Shown: piece after piece, positions 47,004-61,097 of the stretch
Layout: each line of letters opens with the position of its first letter
Position numbering within the stretch: the stretch's first letter is position 1
Assembly: GCA_964017155.1 (NCBI GenBank)
Contig: OZ024861.1
Location: 53,334,309 to 53,398,308, forward strand
From: Oasisia sp. SBJ-2009
Taxonomy: Eukaryota > Annelida > Polychaeta > Sabellida > Siboglinidae
Reading direction: 5' to 3'
DNA length: 64,000 nt
Made by a program: the position numbers and the translations under genes
The notes under the pieces: model-generated
Seen by the model: the letters and a program-made list of their open reading frames with translations, nothing else
Database searches by the model: none
Told to the model about the DNA's origin: nothing

Positions 47004-50000
47004 TTGAGGTCGAAAAGACAGCGCGAATTGTGCCAGTCGCAAGCGCATAGGTGCATGTTACTGCGCTGTGCATATGAAATGAGCGATTAACAGTTTGTTT
47101 ATGCCGACCACGTATACTCTCAATTTGTTTTCAGTATTTCACTATTTGGCACTTATGTACAAGTCGGACCCACATCAATGTTGCTATTATATCAGTATTT
47201 TTGCCAACATTTGATACTTGATTAAATTAATTCATTCAATTATAATCATCTTGCGCGTATATATGTTTTATAAACAGCGCGTCTTGGCAAACTTTTGAGG
47301 TCGAAAAGACAGCGCGAATTGTGCCAGTCGCAAGCGCAGAGGTGCATGTTACTGCGCTGTGCATATGAAATGAGCGATAAACAGTTTGTTTATGCCGACC
47401 ACGCTGTCTTTTCGACCTCAAAAGTCTGCTAAGACGCGCTGTATACAAAACATTAATATGCGCAAGATGATTATAATTGATTGATTTAACAAAATCTAGT
47501 ATCAAATGTTGGCAAAGATACAATTATAATACCAACATTGAGGTGGGCCGACTTGTTCTTCAATGCGTACACTTGGGGGCTCGTACCTTCACGCGCACTC
47601 TCTGATAAAAGCACGTATACTCTCAATTTCTTTTCAGTATTTCACTATTTGGCACTTATGTACAAGTCGGACCCACCTCAATGTTGCTATTATATCAGTA
47701 TTTTTGCCAACATTTGATACTTGATTAAATTAATTCATTCAATTATAATCATCTTGCGCGTATTTGTGTTTTATAAACAGCGCGTCTTGGCAAACTTTTG
47801 AGGTCGAAAAGACAGCGCGAATTGTGCCAGTCGCAAGCGCAGAGGTGCATGTTACTGCCCTGTGCATATGAAATGAGCGATAAACAGTTTGTTTATGCCG
47901 ACCACGTATACTCTCAATTTGTTTTCAGTATTTCACTATTTGGCACTTATGTACAAGTCGGACCCACCTCAATGTTGCTATTATATCAGTATTTTTGCCA
48001 ACATTTGATACTTGATTAAATTAATTCATTCAATTATAATCATCTTGCGCGTATATATGTTTTATAAACAGCGCGTCTTGGCAAACTTTTGAGGTCGAAA
48101 AGACAGCGCGAATTGTGCCAGTCGCAAGCGCAGAGGTGCATGTTACTGCGCTGTGCATATGAAATGAGCGATAAACAGTTTGTTTATGCCGACCACGCTG
48201 TCTTTTCGACCTCAAAAGTCTGCTAAGAAGCGCTCTATATAAAACATTAATATGCGCAAGATGATTATAATTAATTGAATTAACAAAATCAAGTATCAAA
48301 TGTTGGCAAAAATACAGTTATAATACCAAAATTGAGGTGGGCCCGACTTGTACATAAGTGCCAACACTTGCGGGCGCGCAACTTCACGCGCACTCTCTCA
48401 TAAAAGCACGTATACTCTCAATTTGTTTTCAGTATTTCACTATTTGGCACTTATGTACAAGTCGGACCAACCTCAATGTTGCTATTATATCAGTATTTTC
48501 GCCAACATTTGATACATGATTAAATTAATTCATTAAATTATAATCATCTTGCGCGTATTTATGTTTTATAAACAGCGCGTCTTGGCAAACTTTTGAGGTC
48601 GAAAAGACAGCGCGAATTGTGCCAGTCGCAAGCGCAGAGGTGCATGTTACTGCGCTGTGCATATGAAATGAGCGATAAACAGTTTGTTTATGCCGACCAC
48701 GCTGTCTTTTCGACCTCAAAAGTCTGCTAAGAAGCGCTGTATATAAAACATTAATATGCGCAAGATGATTATAATTGATTGAATTAACAAAATCAAGTAT
48801 CAAATGTTGGCAAAAATACAGTTATAATACCAAAATTGAGGTGGGCCCGACTTGTACATAAGTGCCAACACTTGCGGGCGCGTTCCTTCACGCGCACTCT
48901 CTCATAAAAGCACGTATACTCTCAATTTGTTTTCAGTATTTCACTATTTGGCACTTATGTACAAGTCGGAAACACCTCAATGTTGCTATTATATCAGTAT
49001 TTTTGCCAACATTTGATACTTGATTAAATTAATTAATTCAATTATAATCATCTTGCGCGTATATATGTTTTATAAACAGAGCGTCTTGGCAAACTTTTGA
49101 GGTCGAAAAGACAGCGCGAATTGTGCCAGTCGCAAGCGCAGAGGTGCATGTTACTGCGCTGTGCATATGAAATGAGCGATAAACAGTTTGTTTATGCCGA
49201 CCACGTATACTCTCAATTTGTTTTCACTATTTCACTATTTGGCACTTATGTACAAGTCGGACCCACCTCAATGTTGCTATTATATCAGTATTTTTGCCAA
49301 CATTTGGTACTTGATTAAATTAATTCATTAAATTATAATCATCTTGCGCGTATTTATGTTTTATAAACAGCGCGTCTTGGCAAACTTTTGAGGTCGAAAA
49401 GACAGCGCGAATTGTGCCAGTCGCAAGCGAAGAGGTGCATGTTACTGCGCTGTGCATATGAAATGAGCGATAAACAGTTTGTTTATGCCGACCACGCTGT
49501 CTTTTCGACCTCAAAAGTCTGCTAAGACGCGCTGTATATAAAACATAAATATGCGCAAGATGATTATAATTGATAGAATTAACAAAATCAAATATCAAAT
49601 GTTGGCAAAGGTACAGTTATAATACCAAAATTGAGGTGGGCCCGACTTGTACATAAATGCCTACACTTGCGGGCGCGCAACTTCACGCGCACTCTCTCAT
49701 AAAAGCACGTATACTCTCAATTTGTTTTCAGTATTTCACTATTTGGCACTTATGTACAAGTCGGACCCACCTCAATGTTGCTATTATATCAGTATTTTTG
49801 CCAACATTTGATACTTGATTAAATTAATTCATTCAATTATAATCATCTTGCGCGTATATATGTTTTATAAACAGCGCGTCTTGGCAAACTTTTGAGGTCG
49901 AAAAGACAGCGCGAATTGTGCCAGTCGCAAGCGCAGAGGTGCATGTTACTGCCCTGTGCATATGAAATGAGCGATAAACAGTTTGTTTATGCCGACAACG

Positions 50001-53000
50001 CTGTCTTTTCGACCTCAAAAGTCTGCTAAGACGTGCTGTATATAAAACATTAATATGCGCAAGATGATTACAATTGATTAAATTAACAAAATCAAGTATC
50101 AAATGTTGGCAAATATATAGTTATAATACCAAAATTGAGGTGGGCCCGACTTGTACATGAATGTCTACACATGCGGGCGCGTACCTTCACGCGCACTCTC
50201 TCATAAAAGCACGTATACTCTCAATTTGTTTTCAGTATTTCACTATTTGGCACTGATGTACAAGTCGGACCCACCTCAATGTTGCTATTATATCAGTATT
50301 TTTGCCAACATTTGATACTTGATTAAATTAACTCATTCAATTATAATCATCCTGCGCGTATTAGTGTTTTATAAACAGCGCGTCTTGGCAAACTTTTGAG
50401 GTCGAAAAGACAGCGCGAATTGTGCCAGTCGCAAGCGAAGAGGTGCATGTTACTGCGCTGTGCATATGAAATGAGCGATAAACTGTTTGTTTATGCCGAC
50501 CACGTATACTCTCAATTTCTTTTCAGTATTTCACTATTTGGCACTTATGTACAAGTCGGACCCACCTCAATGTTGCTATTATATCAGTATTTTTGCCAAC
50601 ATTTGATACTTGATTAAATTAATTCATTCAATTATAATCATCTTGCGCGTATTTATGTTTAATAAACAGCGCGTCTTGGCAAACTTTTGAGGTCGAAAAG
50701 ACAGCGCGAATTGTGCCAGTCGCAAGCGCAGAGGTGCATGTTACTGCGCTGTGCATGTGAAATGAGCGATAAACAGTTTGTTTATGCCGATCACGCTGTC
50801 TTTTCGACCTCAAAAGTCTGCTAAGACGCGCTGTATACAAAACATTAATATGCGCAAGATGATTATAATTCATTGATTTAACAAAATCTAGTATCAAATG
50901 TTGGCAAAAATACAGTTATAATACCAAAATTGAGGTGGGCCCGACTTGTACATCAATGCCTACACTTGCGGGCGCGCAACTTCACGCGCACTCTCTCATA
51001 AAAGCACGTATACTCTCAATTTGTTTTCAGTATTTCACTATTTGGCACTTATGTACAAGTCGGACCCACATCAATGTTGCTATTATATCAGTATTTTTGC
51101 CAACATTTGATACTTGATTAAATTAATTCATTCAATTATAATCATCTTGCGCGTATAAATGTTTTATAAACAGCGCGTCTTGGCAAACTTTTGAGGTCGA
51201 AAAGACAGCGCGAATTGTGCCAGTCGCAAGCGCAGAGGTGCATGTTACTGCGCTGTGCATATGAAATGAGCGATAAACAGTTTGTTTATGCCGACCACGT
51301 ATACTCTCAATTTCTTTTCAGTATTTCACTATTTGGCACTTATGTACAAGTCGGACCCACCTCAATGTTGCTATTATATCAGTATTTTTGCCAACATTTG
51401 ATACTTGATTAAATTAATTCATTCAATTATAATCATCTTGCGCGTATTTGTGTTGTATAAACAGCGCGTCTTGGCAAACTTTTGAGGTCGAAAAGACAGC
51501 GCGAATTGTGCCAGTCGCAAGCGCAGAGGTGCATGTTACTGCGCTGTGCATATGAAAAGAGCGATAAACAGTTTGTTTATGCCGACAACGCTGTCTTTTC
51601 GACCTCAAAAGTCTGCTAAGACGTGCTGTATATAAAACATTAATATGCGCAAGATGATTACAATTGATTAAATTAACAAAATCAAGTATCAAATGTTGGC
51701 AAATATATAGTTATAATACCAAAATTGAGGTGGGCCCGACTTGTACATGAATGTCTACACATGCGGGCGCGTACCTTCACGCGCACTCTCTCATAAAAGC
51801 ACGTATACTCTCAATTTGTTTTCAGTATTTCACTATTTGGCACTGATGTACAAGTCGGACCCACCTCAATGTTGCTATTATATCAGTATTTTTGCCAACA
51901 TTTGATACTTGATTAAATTAATTCATTTAATTATAATCATCTTGCGCGTATTTATGTTTTATAAACAGCGCGTCTTGGCAAACTTTTGAGGTCGAAAAGA
52001 CAGCGCGAATTGTGCCAGTCGCAAGCGAAGAGGTGCATGTTACTGCGCTGTGCATATGAAATGAGCGATAAACAGTTTGTTTATGCCGACCACGCTGTCT
52101 TTTCGACCTCAAAAGTCTGCTAAGACGCGCTGTATATAAAACATAAATATGCGCAAGATGATTATAATTGATAGAATTAACAAAATCAAGTATCAAATGT
52201 TGGCAAAGATACAATTATAATACCAACATTGAGGTGGGCCGACTTGTTCTTCAATGCGTACACTTGCGGGCGCGTACCTTCACGCGCACTCTCTGATAAA
52301 AGCACGTATACTCTCAATTTGTTTTCAGTATTTCACTATTTGGCACTTACGTACAAGTCGGACCCACCTCAATGTTGCTATTATATCAGTATTTTTGCCA
52401 ACATTTGATACTTGATTAAATTAATTCATTCAATTATAATCATCCTGCGCGTATTAGTGTTTTATAAACAGCGCGTCTTGGCAAACTTTTGAGGTCGAAA
52501 AGACAGCGCGAATTGTGCCAGTCGCAAGCGCAGAGGTGCATGTTACTGCCCTGTGCATATGAAATGAGCGATAAACAGTTTGTTTATGCCGACCACGTAT
52601 ACTCTCAATTTGTTTTCAGTATTTCACTATTTGGCACTTATGTACAAGTCGGACCCACATCAATGTTGCTATTATATCAGTATTTTTGCCAACATTTGAT
52701 ACTTGATTAAATTAATTCATTCAATTATAATCATCTTGCGCGTATATATGTTTTATAAACAGCGCGTCTTGGCAAACTTTTGAGGTCGAAAAGACAGCGC
52801 GAATTGTGCCAGTCGCAAGCGCAGAGGTGCATGTTACTGCGCTGTGCATATGAAATGAGCGATAAACAGTTTGTTTATGCCGACCACGCTGTCTTTTCGA
52901 CCTCAAAAGTCTGCTAAGAAGCGCTGTATATAAAACATTAATATGCGCAAGATGATTATAATTAATTGAATTAACAAAATCAAGTATCAAATGTTGGCAA

Positions 53001-56000
53001 AAATACAGTTATAATACCAAAATTGAGGTGGGCCCGACTTGTACATAAGTGCCAACACTTGCGGGCGCGCAACTTCACGCGCACTCTCTCATAAAAGCAC
53101 GTATACTCTCAATTTGTTTTCAGTATTTCACTATTTGGCACTTATGTACAAGTCGGACCCACCTCAATGTTGCTATTATATCAGTATTTTTGCCAACATT
53201 TGATACATGATTAAATTAATTCATTAAATTATAATCATCTTGCGCGTATTTATGTTTTATAAACAGCGCGTCTTGGCAAACTTTTGAGGTCGAAAAGACA
53301 GCGCGAATTGTGCCAGTCGCAAGCGTAGAGGTGCATGTTACTGCGCTGTTCATATGAAATGAGCGATAAACAGTTTGTTTATGCCGACCACGCTGTCTTT
53401 TCGACCTCAAAAGTCTGCTAAGAAGCGCTGTATATAAAACATTAATATGCGCAAGATGATTATAATTGATTGAATTAACAAAATCAAGTATCAAATGTTG
53501 GCAAAAATACAGTTATAATACCAAAATTGAGGTGGGCCCGACTTGTACATAAGTGCCAACACTTGCGGGCGCGTTCCTTCACGCGCACTCTCTCATAAAA
53601 GCACGTATACTCTCAATTTGTTTTCAGTATTTCACTATTTGGCACTTATGTACAAGTCGGAAACACCTCAATGTTGCTATTATATCAGTATTTTTGCCAA
53701 CATTTGATACTTGATTAAATTAATTCATTCAATTATAATCATCTTGCGCGTATATATGTTTTATAAACAGAGCGTCTTGGCAAACTTTTGAGGTCGAAAA
53801 GACAGCGCGAATTGTGCCAGTCGCAAGCGCAGAGGTGCATGTTACTGCGCTGTGCATATGAAATGAGCGATAAACAGTTTGTTTATGCCGACCACGTATA
53901 CTCTCAATTTGTTTTCACTATTTCACTATTTGGCACTTATGTACAAGTCGGACCCACCTCAATGTTGCTATTATATCAGTATTTTTGCCAACATTTGATA
54001 CTTGATTAAATTAATTCATTCAATTATAATCATCCTGCGCGTATTTGTGTTTTATAAACAGCGCGTCTTGGCAAACTTTTGAGGTCGAAAAGACAGCGCG
54101 AATTGTGCCAGTCGCAAGCGCATAGGTGCATGTTACTGCCCTGTGCATATGAAATGAGCGATAAACAGTTTGTTTATGCCGACCACGTATACTCTCAATT
54201 TGTTATCAGTATTTCACTATTTGGCACTTATGTACAAGTCGGACCCACATCAATGTTGCTATTATATCAGTATTTTTGCCAACATTTGATACTTGATTAA
54301 ATTAATTCATTCAATTATAATCATCTTGCGCGTATATATGTTTTATAAACAGCGCGTCTTGGCAAACTTTTGAGGTCGAAAAGACAGCGCGAATTGTGCC
54401 AGTCGCAAGCGCAGAGGTGCATGTTACTGCGCTGTGCATATGAAATGAGCGATAAACAGTTTGTTTATGCCGACCACGCTGTCTTTTCGACCTCAACAGT
54501 CTGCTAAGACGCGCTGTATACAAAACATTAAAATGCGCAAGATGATTATAATTGATTGATTTAACAAAATCTAGTATCAAATGTTGGCAAAAATACAGTT
54601 ATAATACCAAAATTGAGGTGGGCCCGACTTGTACATCAATGCCTACACTTGCGGGCGCGCAACTTCACGCGCACTCTCTCATAAAAGCACGTATACTCTC
54701 AATTTGTTTTCAGTATTTCACTATTTGGCACTTATGTACAAGTCGGACCCACCTCAATGTTGCTATTATATCAGTATTTTTGCCAACATTTGATACTTGA
54801 TTAAATTAATTCATTCAATTATAATCATCTTGCGCGTATTTGTGTTTTATAAACAGCGCGTCTTGGCAAACTTTTGAGGTCGAAAAGACAGCGCGAATTG
54901 TGCCAGTCGCAAGCGCAGAGGTGCATGTTACTGCCCTGTGCATATGAAATGAGCGATAAACAGTTTGTTTATGCCGACCACGTATACTCTCAATTTGTTT
55001 TCAGTATTTCACTATTTGGCACTTATGTACAAGTCGGACCCACATCAATGTTGCTATTATATCAGTATTTTTGCCAACATTTGATACTTGATTAAATTAA
55101 TTCATTCAATTATAATCATCTTGCGCGTATATATGTTTTATAAACAGCGCGTCTTGGCAAACTTTTGAGGTCGAAAAGACAGCGCGAATTGTGCCAGTCG
55201 CAAGCGCAGAGGTGCATGTTACTGCGCTGTGCATATGAAATGAGCGATAAACAGTTTGTTTATGCCGACCACGCTGTCTTTTCGACCTCAAAAGTCTGCT
55301 AAGAAGCGCTGTATATAAAACATTAATATGCGCAAGATGATTATAATTAATTGAATTAACAAAATCAAGTATCAAATGTTGGCAAAAATACAGTTATAAT
55401 ACCAAAATTGAGGTGGGCCCGACTTGTACATAAGTGCCAACACTTGCGGGCGCGCAACTTCACGCGCACTCTCTCATAAAAGCACGTATACTCTCAATTT
55501 GTTTTCAGTATTTCACTATTTGGCACTTATGTACAAGTCGGACCAACCTCAATGTTGCTATTATATCAGTATTTTTGCCAACATTTGATACTTGATTAAA
55601 TTAATTCATTCAATTATAATCATCTTGCGCGTATATATGTTTTATAAACAGAGCGTCTTGGCAAACTTTTGAGGTCGAAAAGACAGCGCGAATTGTGCCA
55701 GTCGCAAGCGCAGAGGTGCATGTTACTGCGCTTTGCATATGAAATGAGCGATAAACAGTTTGTTTATGCCGACCACGTATACTCTCAATTTGTTTTCACT
55801 ATTTCACTATTTGGCACTTATGTACAAGTCGGACCCACCTCAATGTTGCTATTATATCAGTATTTTTGCCAACATTTGATACTTTATTAAATTAATTCAT
55901 TCAATTATAATCATCCTGCGCGTATTTGTGTTCTATAAACAGCGCGTCTTGGCAAACTTTTGAGGTCGAAAAACAGCGCGAATTGTGCCAGTCGCAAGCG

Positions 56001-57548
56001 CAGAGGTGCATGTTACTGCGCTGTGCATATGAAATGAGCGATAAACAGTTTGTTTATGCCGACCACGTATACTCTCAATTTCTTTTCAGTATTTCACTAT
56101 TTGGCACTTATGTACAAGTCGGACCCACCTCAATGTTGCTATTATATCAGTATTTTTGCCAACATTTGATACTTGATTAAATTAATTCATTCAATTATAA
56201 TCATCTTGCGCGTATTTATGTTTAATAAACAGCGCGTCTTGGCAAACTTTTGAGGTCGAAAAGACAGCGCGAATTGTGCCAGTCGCAAGCGCAGAGGTGC
56301 ATGTTACTGCGCTGTGCATATGAAATGAGCGATAAACAGTTTGTTTATGCCGACCACGCTGTCTTTTCGACCTCAAAAGTCTGCTAAGACGCGCTGTATA
56401 CAAAACATTAATATGCGCAAGATGATTATAATTCATTGATTTAACAAAATCTAGTATCAAATGTTGGCAAAAATACAGTTATAATACCAAAATTGAGGTG
56501 GGCCCGACTTGTACATCAATGCCTACACTTGCGGGCGCGCAACTTCACGCGCACTCTCTCATAAAAGCACGTATACTCTCAATTTGTTTTCAGTATTTCA
56601 CTATTTGGCACTTATGTACAAGTCGGACCCACATCAATGTTGCTATTATATCAGTATTTTTGCCAACATTTGATACTTGATTAAATTAATTCATTCAATT
56701 ATAATCATCTTGCGCGTATATATGTTTTATAAACAGCGCGTCTTGGCAAACTTTTGAGGTCGAAAAGACAGCGCGAATTGTGCCAGTCGCAAGCGCAGAG
56801 GTGCATGTTACTGCGCTGTGCATATGAAATGAGCGATAAACAGTTTGTTTATGCCGACCACGTATACTCTCAATTTCTTTTCAGTATTTCACTATTTGGC
56901 ACTTATGTACAAGTCGGACCCACCTCAATGTTGCTATTATATCAGTATTTTTGCCAACATTTGATACTTGATTAAATTAATTCATTCAATTATAATCATC
57001 TTGCGCGTATTCATGTTTAATAAACAGCGCGTCTTGGCAAACTTTTGAGGTCGAAAAGACAGCGCGAATTGTGCCAGTCGCAAGCGCAGAGGTGCATGTT
57101 ACTGCGCTGTGCATATGAAATGAGCGATAAACAGTTTGTTTATGCCGACCACGCTGTCTTTTCGACCTCAAAAGTCTGCTAAGACGCGCTGTATACAAAA
57201 CATTAATATGCGCAAGATGATTATAATTGATTGATTTAACAAAATCTAGTATCAAATGTTGGCAAAAATACAGTTATAATACCAAAATTGAGGTGGGCCC
57301 GACTTGTACATCAATGCCTACACTTGCGGGCGCTCAACTTCACGCGCACTCTCTCATAAAAGCACGTATACTCTCAATTTGTTTTCAGTATTTCACTATT
57401 TGGCACTTATGTACAAGTCGGACCCACATCAATGTTGCTATTATATCAGTATTTTTGCCAACATTTGATACTTGATTAAATTAATTCATTCATTTATAAT
57501 CATCTTGCGCGTATTTGTGTTTTATAAACAGCGCGTCTTGGCAAACTT

Positions 57549-58421
57549 TTGAGGTCGAAAAGACAGCGCGAATTGTGCCAGTCGCAAGCGCAGAGGTGCA
57601 TGTTACTGCCCTGTGCATATGAAATGAGCGATAAACAGTTTGTTTATGCCGACCACGTATACTCTCAATTTGTTTTCAGTATTTCACTATTTGGCACTTA
57701 TGTACAAGTCGGACCCACATCAATGTTGCTATTATATCAGTATTTTTGCCAACATTTGATACTTGATTAAATTAATTCATTCAATTATAATCATCTTGCG
57801 CGTATATATGTTTTATAAACAGCGCGTCTTGGCAAACTTTTGAGGTCGAAAAGACAGCGCGAATTGTGCCAGTCGCAAGCGCAGAGGTGCATGTTACTGC
57901 GCTGTGCATATGAAATGAGCGATAAACAGTTTGTTTATGCCGACCACGTATACTCTCAATTTGTTTTCACTATTTCACTATTTGGCACTTATGTACAAGT
58001 CGGACCCACCTCAATGTTGCTATTATATCAGTATTTTTGCCAACATTTGATACTTGATTAAATTAATTCATTCAATTATAATCATCCTGCGCGTATTTGT
58101 GTTTTATAAACAGCGCGTCTTGGCAAACTTTTGAGGTCGAAAAGACAGCGCGAATTGTGCCAGTCGCAAGCGCATAGGTGCATGTTACTGCCCTGTGCAT
58201 ATGAAATGAGCGATAAACAGTTTGTTTATGCCGACCACGTATACTCTCAATTTGTTTTCAGTATTTCACTATTTGGCACTTATGTACAAGTCGGACCCAC
58301 ATCAATGTTGCTATTATATCAGTATTTTTGCCAACATTTGATACTTGATTAAATTAATTCATTCAATTATAATCATCTTGCGCGTATATATGTTTTATAA
58401 ACAGCGCGTCTTGGCAAACTT
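57549..58421 (+). repeat. S-S-S triplet
   Basis: Three consecutive S units at 57549, 57840 and 58131, the only triplet in the window. They are distinguishable: the first has CTGCCCTGTGC, the second TTTTCACTATTTCAC, the third GCGCATAGGTGC. S doublets of matching types lie at 53788/54079 and 60012/60303. Confidence 0.87.
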
Positions 58422-60011
58422 TTGAGGTCGAAAAGACAGCGCGAATTGTGCCAGTCGCAAGCGCAGAGGTGCATGTTACTGCGCTGTGCATATGAAATGA
58501 GCGATAAACAGTTTGTTTATGCCGACCACGCTGTCTTTTCGACCTCAACAGTCTGCTAAGACGCGCTGTATACAAAACATTAACATGCGCAAGATGATTA
58601 TAATTGATTGATTTAACAAAATCTAGTATCAAATGTTGGCAAAAATACAGTTATAATACCAAAATTGAGGTGGGCCCGACTTGTACATCAATGCCTACAC
58701 TTGCGGGCGCGCAACTTCACGCGCACTCTCTCATAAAAGCACGTATACTCTCAATTTGTTTTCAGTATTTCACTATTTGGCACTTATGTACAAGTCGGAC
58801 CCACCTCAATGTTGCTATTATATCAGTATTTTTGCCAACATTTGATACTTGATTAAATTAATTCATTCAATTATAATCATCTTGCGCGTATTTGTGTTTT
58901 ATAAACAGCGCGTCTTGGCAAACTTTTGAGGTCGAAAAGACAGCGCGAATTGTGCCAGTCGCAAGCGCAGAGGTGCATGTTACTGCCCTGTGCATATGAA
59001 ATGAGCGATAAACAGTTTGTTTATGCCGACCACGTATACTCTCAATTTGTTTTCAGTATTTCACTATTTGGCACTTATGTACAAGTCGGACCCACATCAA
59101 TGTTGCTATTATATCAGTATTTTTGCCAACATTTGATACTTGATTAAATTAATTCATTCAATTATAATCATCTTGCGCGTATATATGTTTTATAAACAGC
59201 GCGTCTTGGCAAACTTTTGAGGTCGAAAAGACAGCGCGAATTGTGCCAGTCGCAAGCGCAGAGGTGCATGTTACTGCGCTGTGCATATGAAATGAGCGAT
59301 AAACAGTTTGTTTATGCCGACCACGTATACTCTCAATTTCTTTTCAGTATTTCACTATTTGGCACTTATGTACAAGTCGGACCCACCTCAATGTTGCTAT
59401 TATATCAGTATTTTTGCCAACATTTGATACTTGATTAAATTAATTCATTCAATTATAATCATCTTGCGCGTATTCATGTTTAATAAACAGCGCGTCTTGG
59501 CAAACTTTTGAGGTCGAAAAGACAGCGCGAATTGTGCCAGTCGCAAGCGCAGAGGTGCATGTTACTGCGCTGTGCATATGAAATGAGCGATAAACAGTTT
59601 GTTTATGCCGACCACGCTGTCTTTTCGACCTCAAAAGTCTGCTAAGACGCGCTGTATACAAAACATTAATATGCGCAAGATGATTATAATTGATTGATTT
59701 AACAAAATCTAGTATCAAATGTTGGCAAAAATACAGTTATAATACCAAAATTGAGGTGGGCCCGACTTGTACATCAATGCCTACACTTGCGGGCGCTCAA
59801 CTTCACGCGCACTCTCTCATAAAAGCACGTATACTCTCAATTTGTTTTCAGTATTTCACTATTTGGCACTTATGTACAAGTCGGACCCACATCAATGTTG
59901 CTATTATATCAGTATTTTTGCCAACATTTGATACTTGATTAAATTAATTCATTCAATTATAATCATCTTGCGCGTATTTGTGTTTTATAAACAGCGCGTC
60001 TTGGCAAACTT

Positions 60012-61097
60012 TTGAGGTCGAAAAGACAGCGCGAATTGTGCCAGTCGCAAGCGCAGAGGTGCATGTTACTGCGCTGTGCATATGAAATGAGCGATAAACA
60101 GTTTGTTTATGCCGACCACGTATACTCTCAATTTGTTTTCACTATTTCACTATTTGGCACTTATGTACAAGTCGGACCCACCTCAATGTTGCTATTATAT
60201 CAGTATTTTTGCCAACATTTGATACTTGATTAAATTAATTCATTCAATTATAATCATCCTGCGCGTATTTGTGTTTTATAAACAGCGCGTCTTGGCAAAC
60301 TTTTGAGGTCGAAAAGACAGCGCGAATTGTGCCAGTCGCAAGCGCATAGGTGCATGTTACTGCCCTGTGCATATGAAATGAGCGATAAACAGTTTGTTTA
60401 TGCCGACCACGTATACTCTCAATTTGTTTTCAGTATTTCACTATTTGGCACTTATGTACAAGTCGGACCCACATCAATGTTGCTATTATATCAGTATTTT
60501 TGCCAACATTTGATACTTGATTAAATTAATTCATTCAATTATAATCATCTTGCGCGTATATATGTTTTATAAACAGCGCGTCTTGGCAAACTTTTGAGGT
60601 CGAAAAGACAGCGCGAATTGTGCCAGTCGCAAGCGCAGAGGTGCATGTTACTGCGCTGTGCATATGAAATGAGCGATAAACAGTTTGTTTATGCCGACCA
60701 CGCTGTCTTTTCGACCTCAACAGTCTGCTAAGACGCGCTGTATACAAAACATTAACATGCGCAAGATGATTATAATTGATTGATTTAACAAAATCTAGTA
60801 TCAAATGTTGGCAAAAATACAGTTATAATACCAAAATTGAGGTGGGCCCGACTTGTACATCAATGCCTACACTTGCGGGCGCGCAACTTCACGCGCACTC
60901 TCTCATAAAAGCACGTATACTCTCAATTTGTTTTCAGTATTTCACTATTTGGCACTTATGTACAAGTCGGACCCACCTCAATGTTGCTATTATATCAGTA
61001 TTTTTGCCAACATTTGATACTTGATTAAATTAATTCATTCAATTATAATCATCTTGCGCGTATTTATGTTTAATAAACAGCGCGTCTTGGCAAACTT
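60012..61097 (+). repeat. 1086-bp S-S-L block duplicated from 57840-58925
   Basis: S 60012 (TTTTCACTATTTCAC), S 60303 (GCGCATAGGTGC, CTGCCCTG) and L 60594 (ACATTAACATGCGC, CGACCTCAACAGTCTGC) repeat the same three variant units at 57840, 58131 and 58422, exactly 2172 bp away. An older relative lies at 53788-54873. Shared private changes show recent segmental exchange. Confidence 0.8.
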
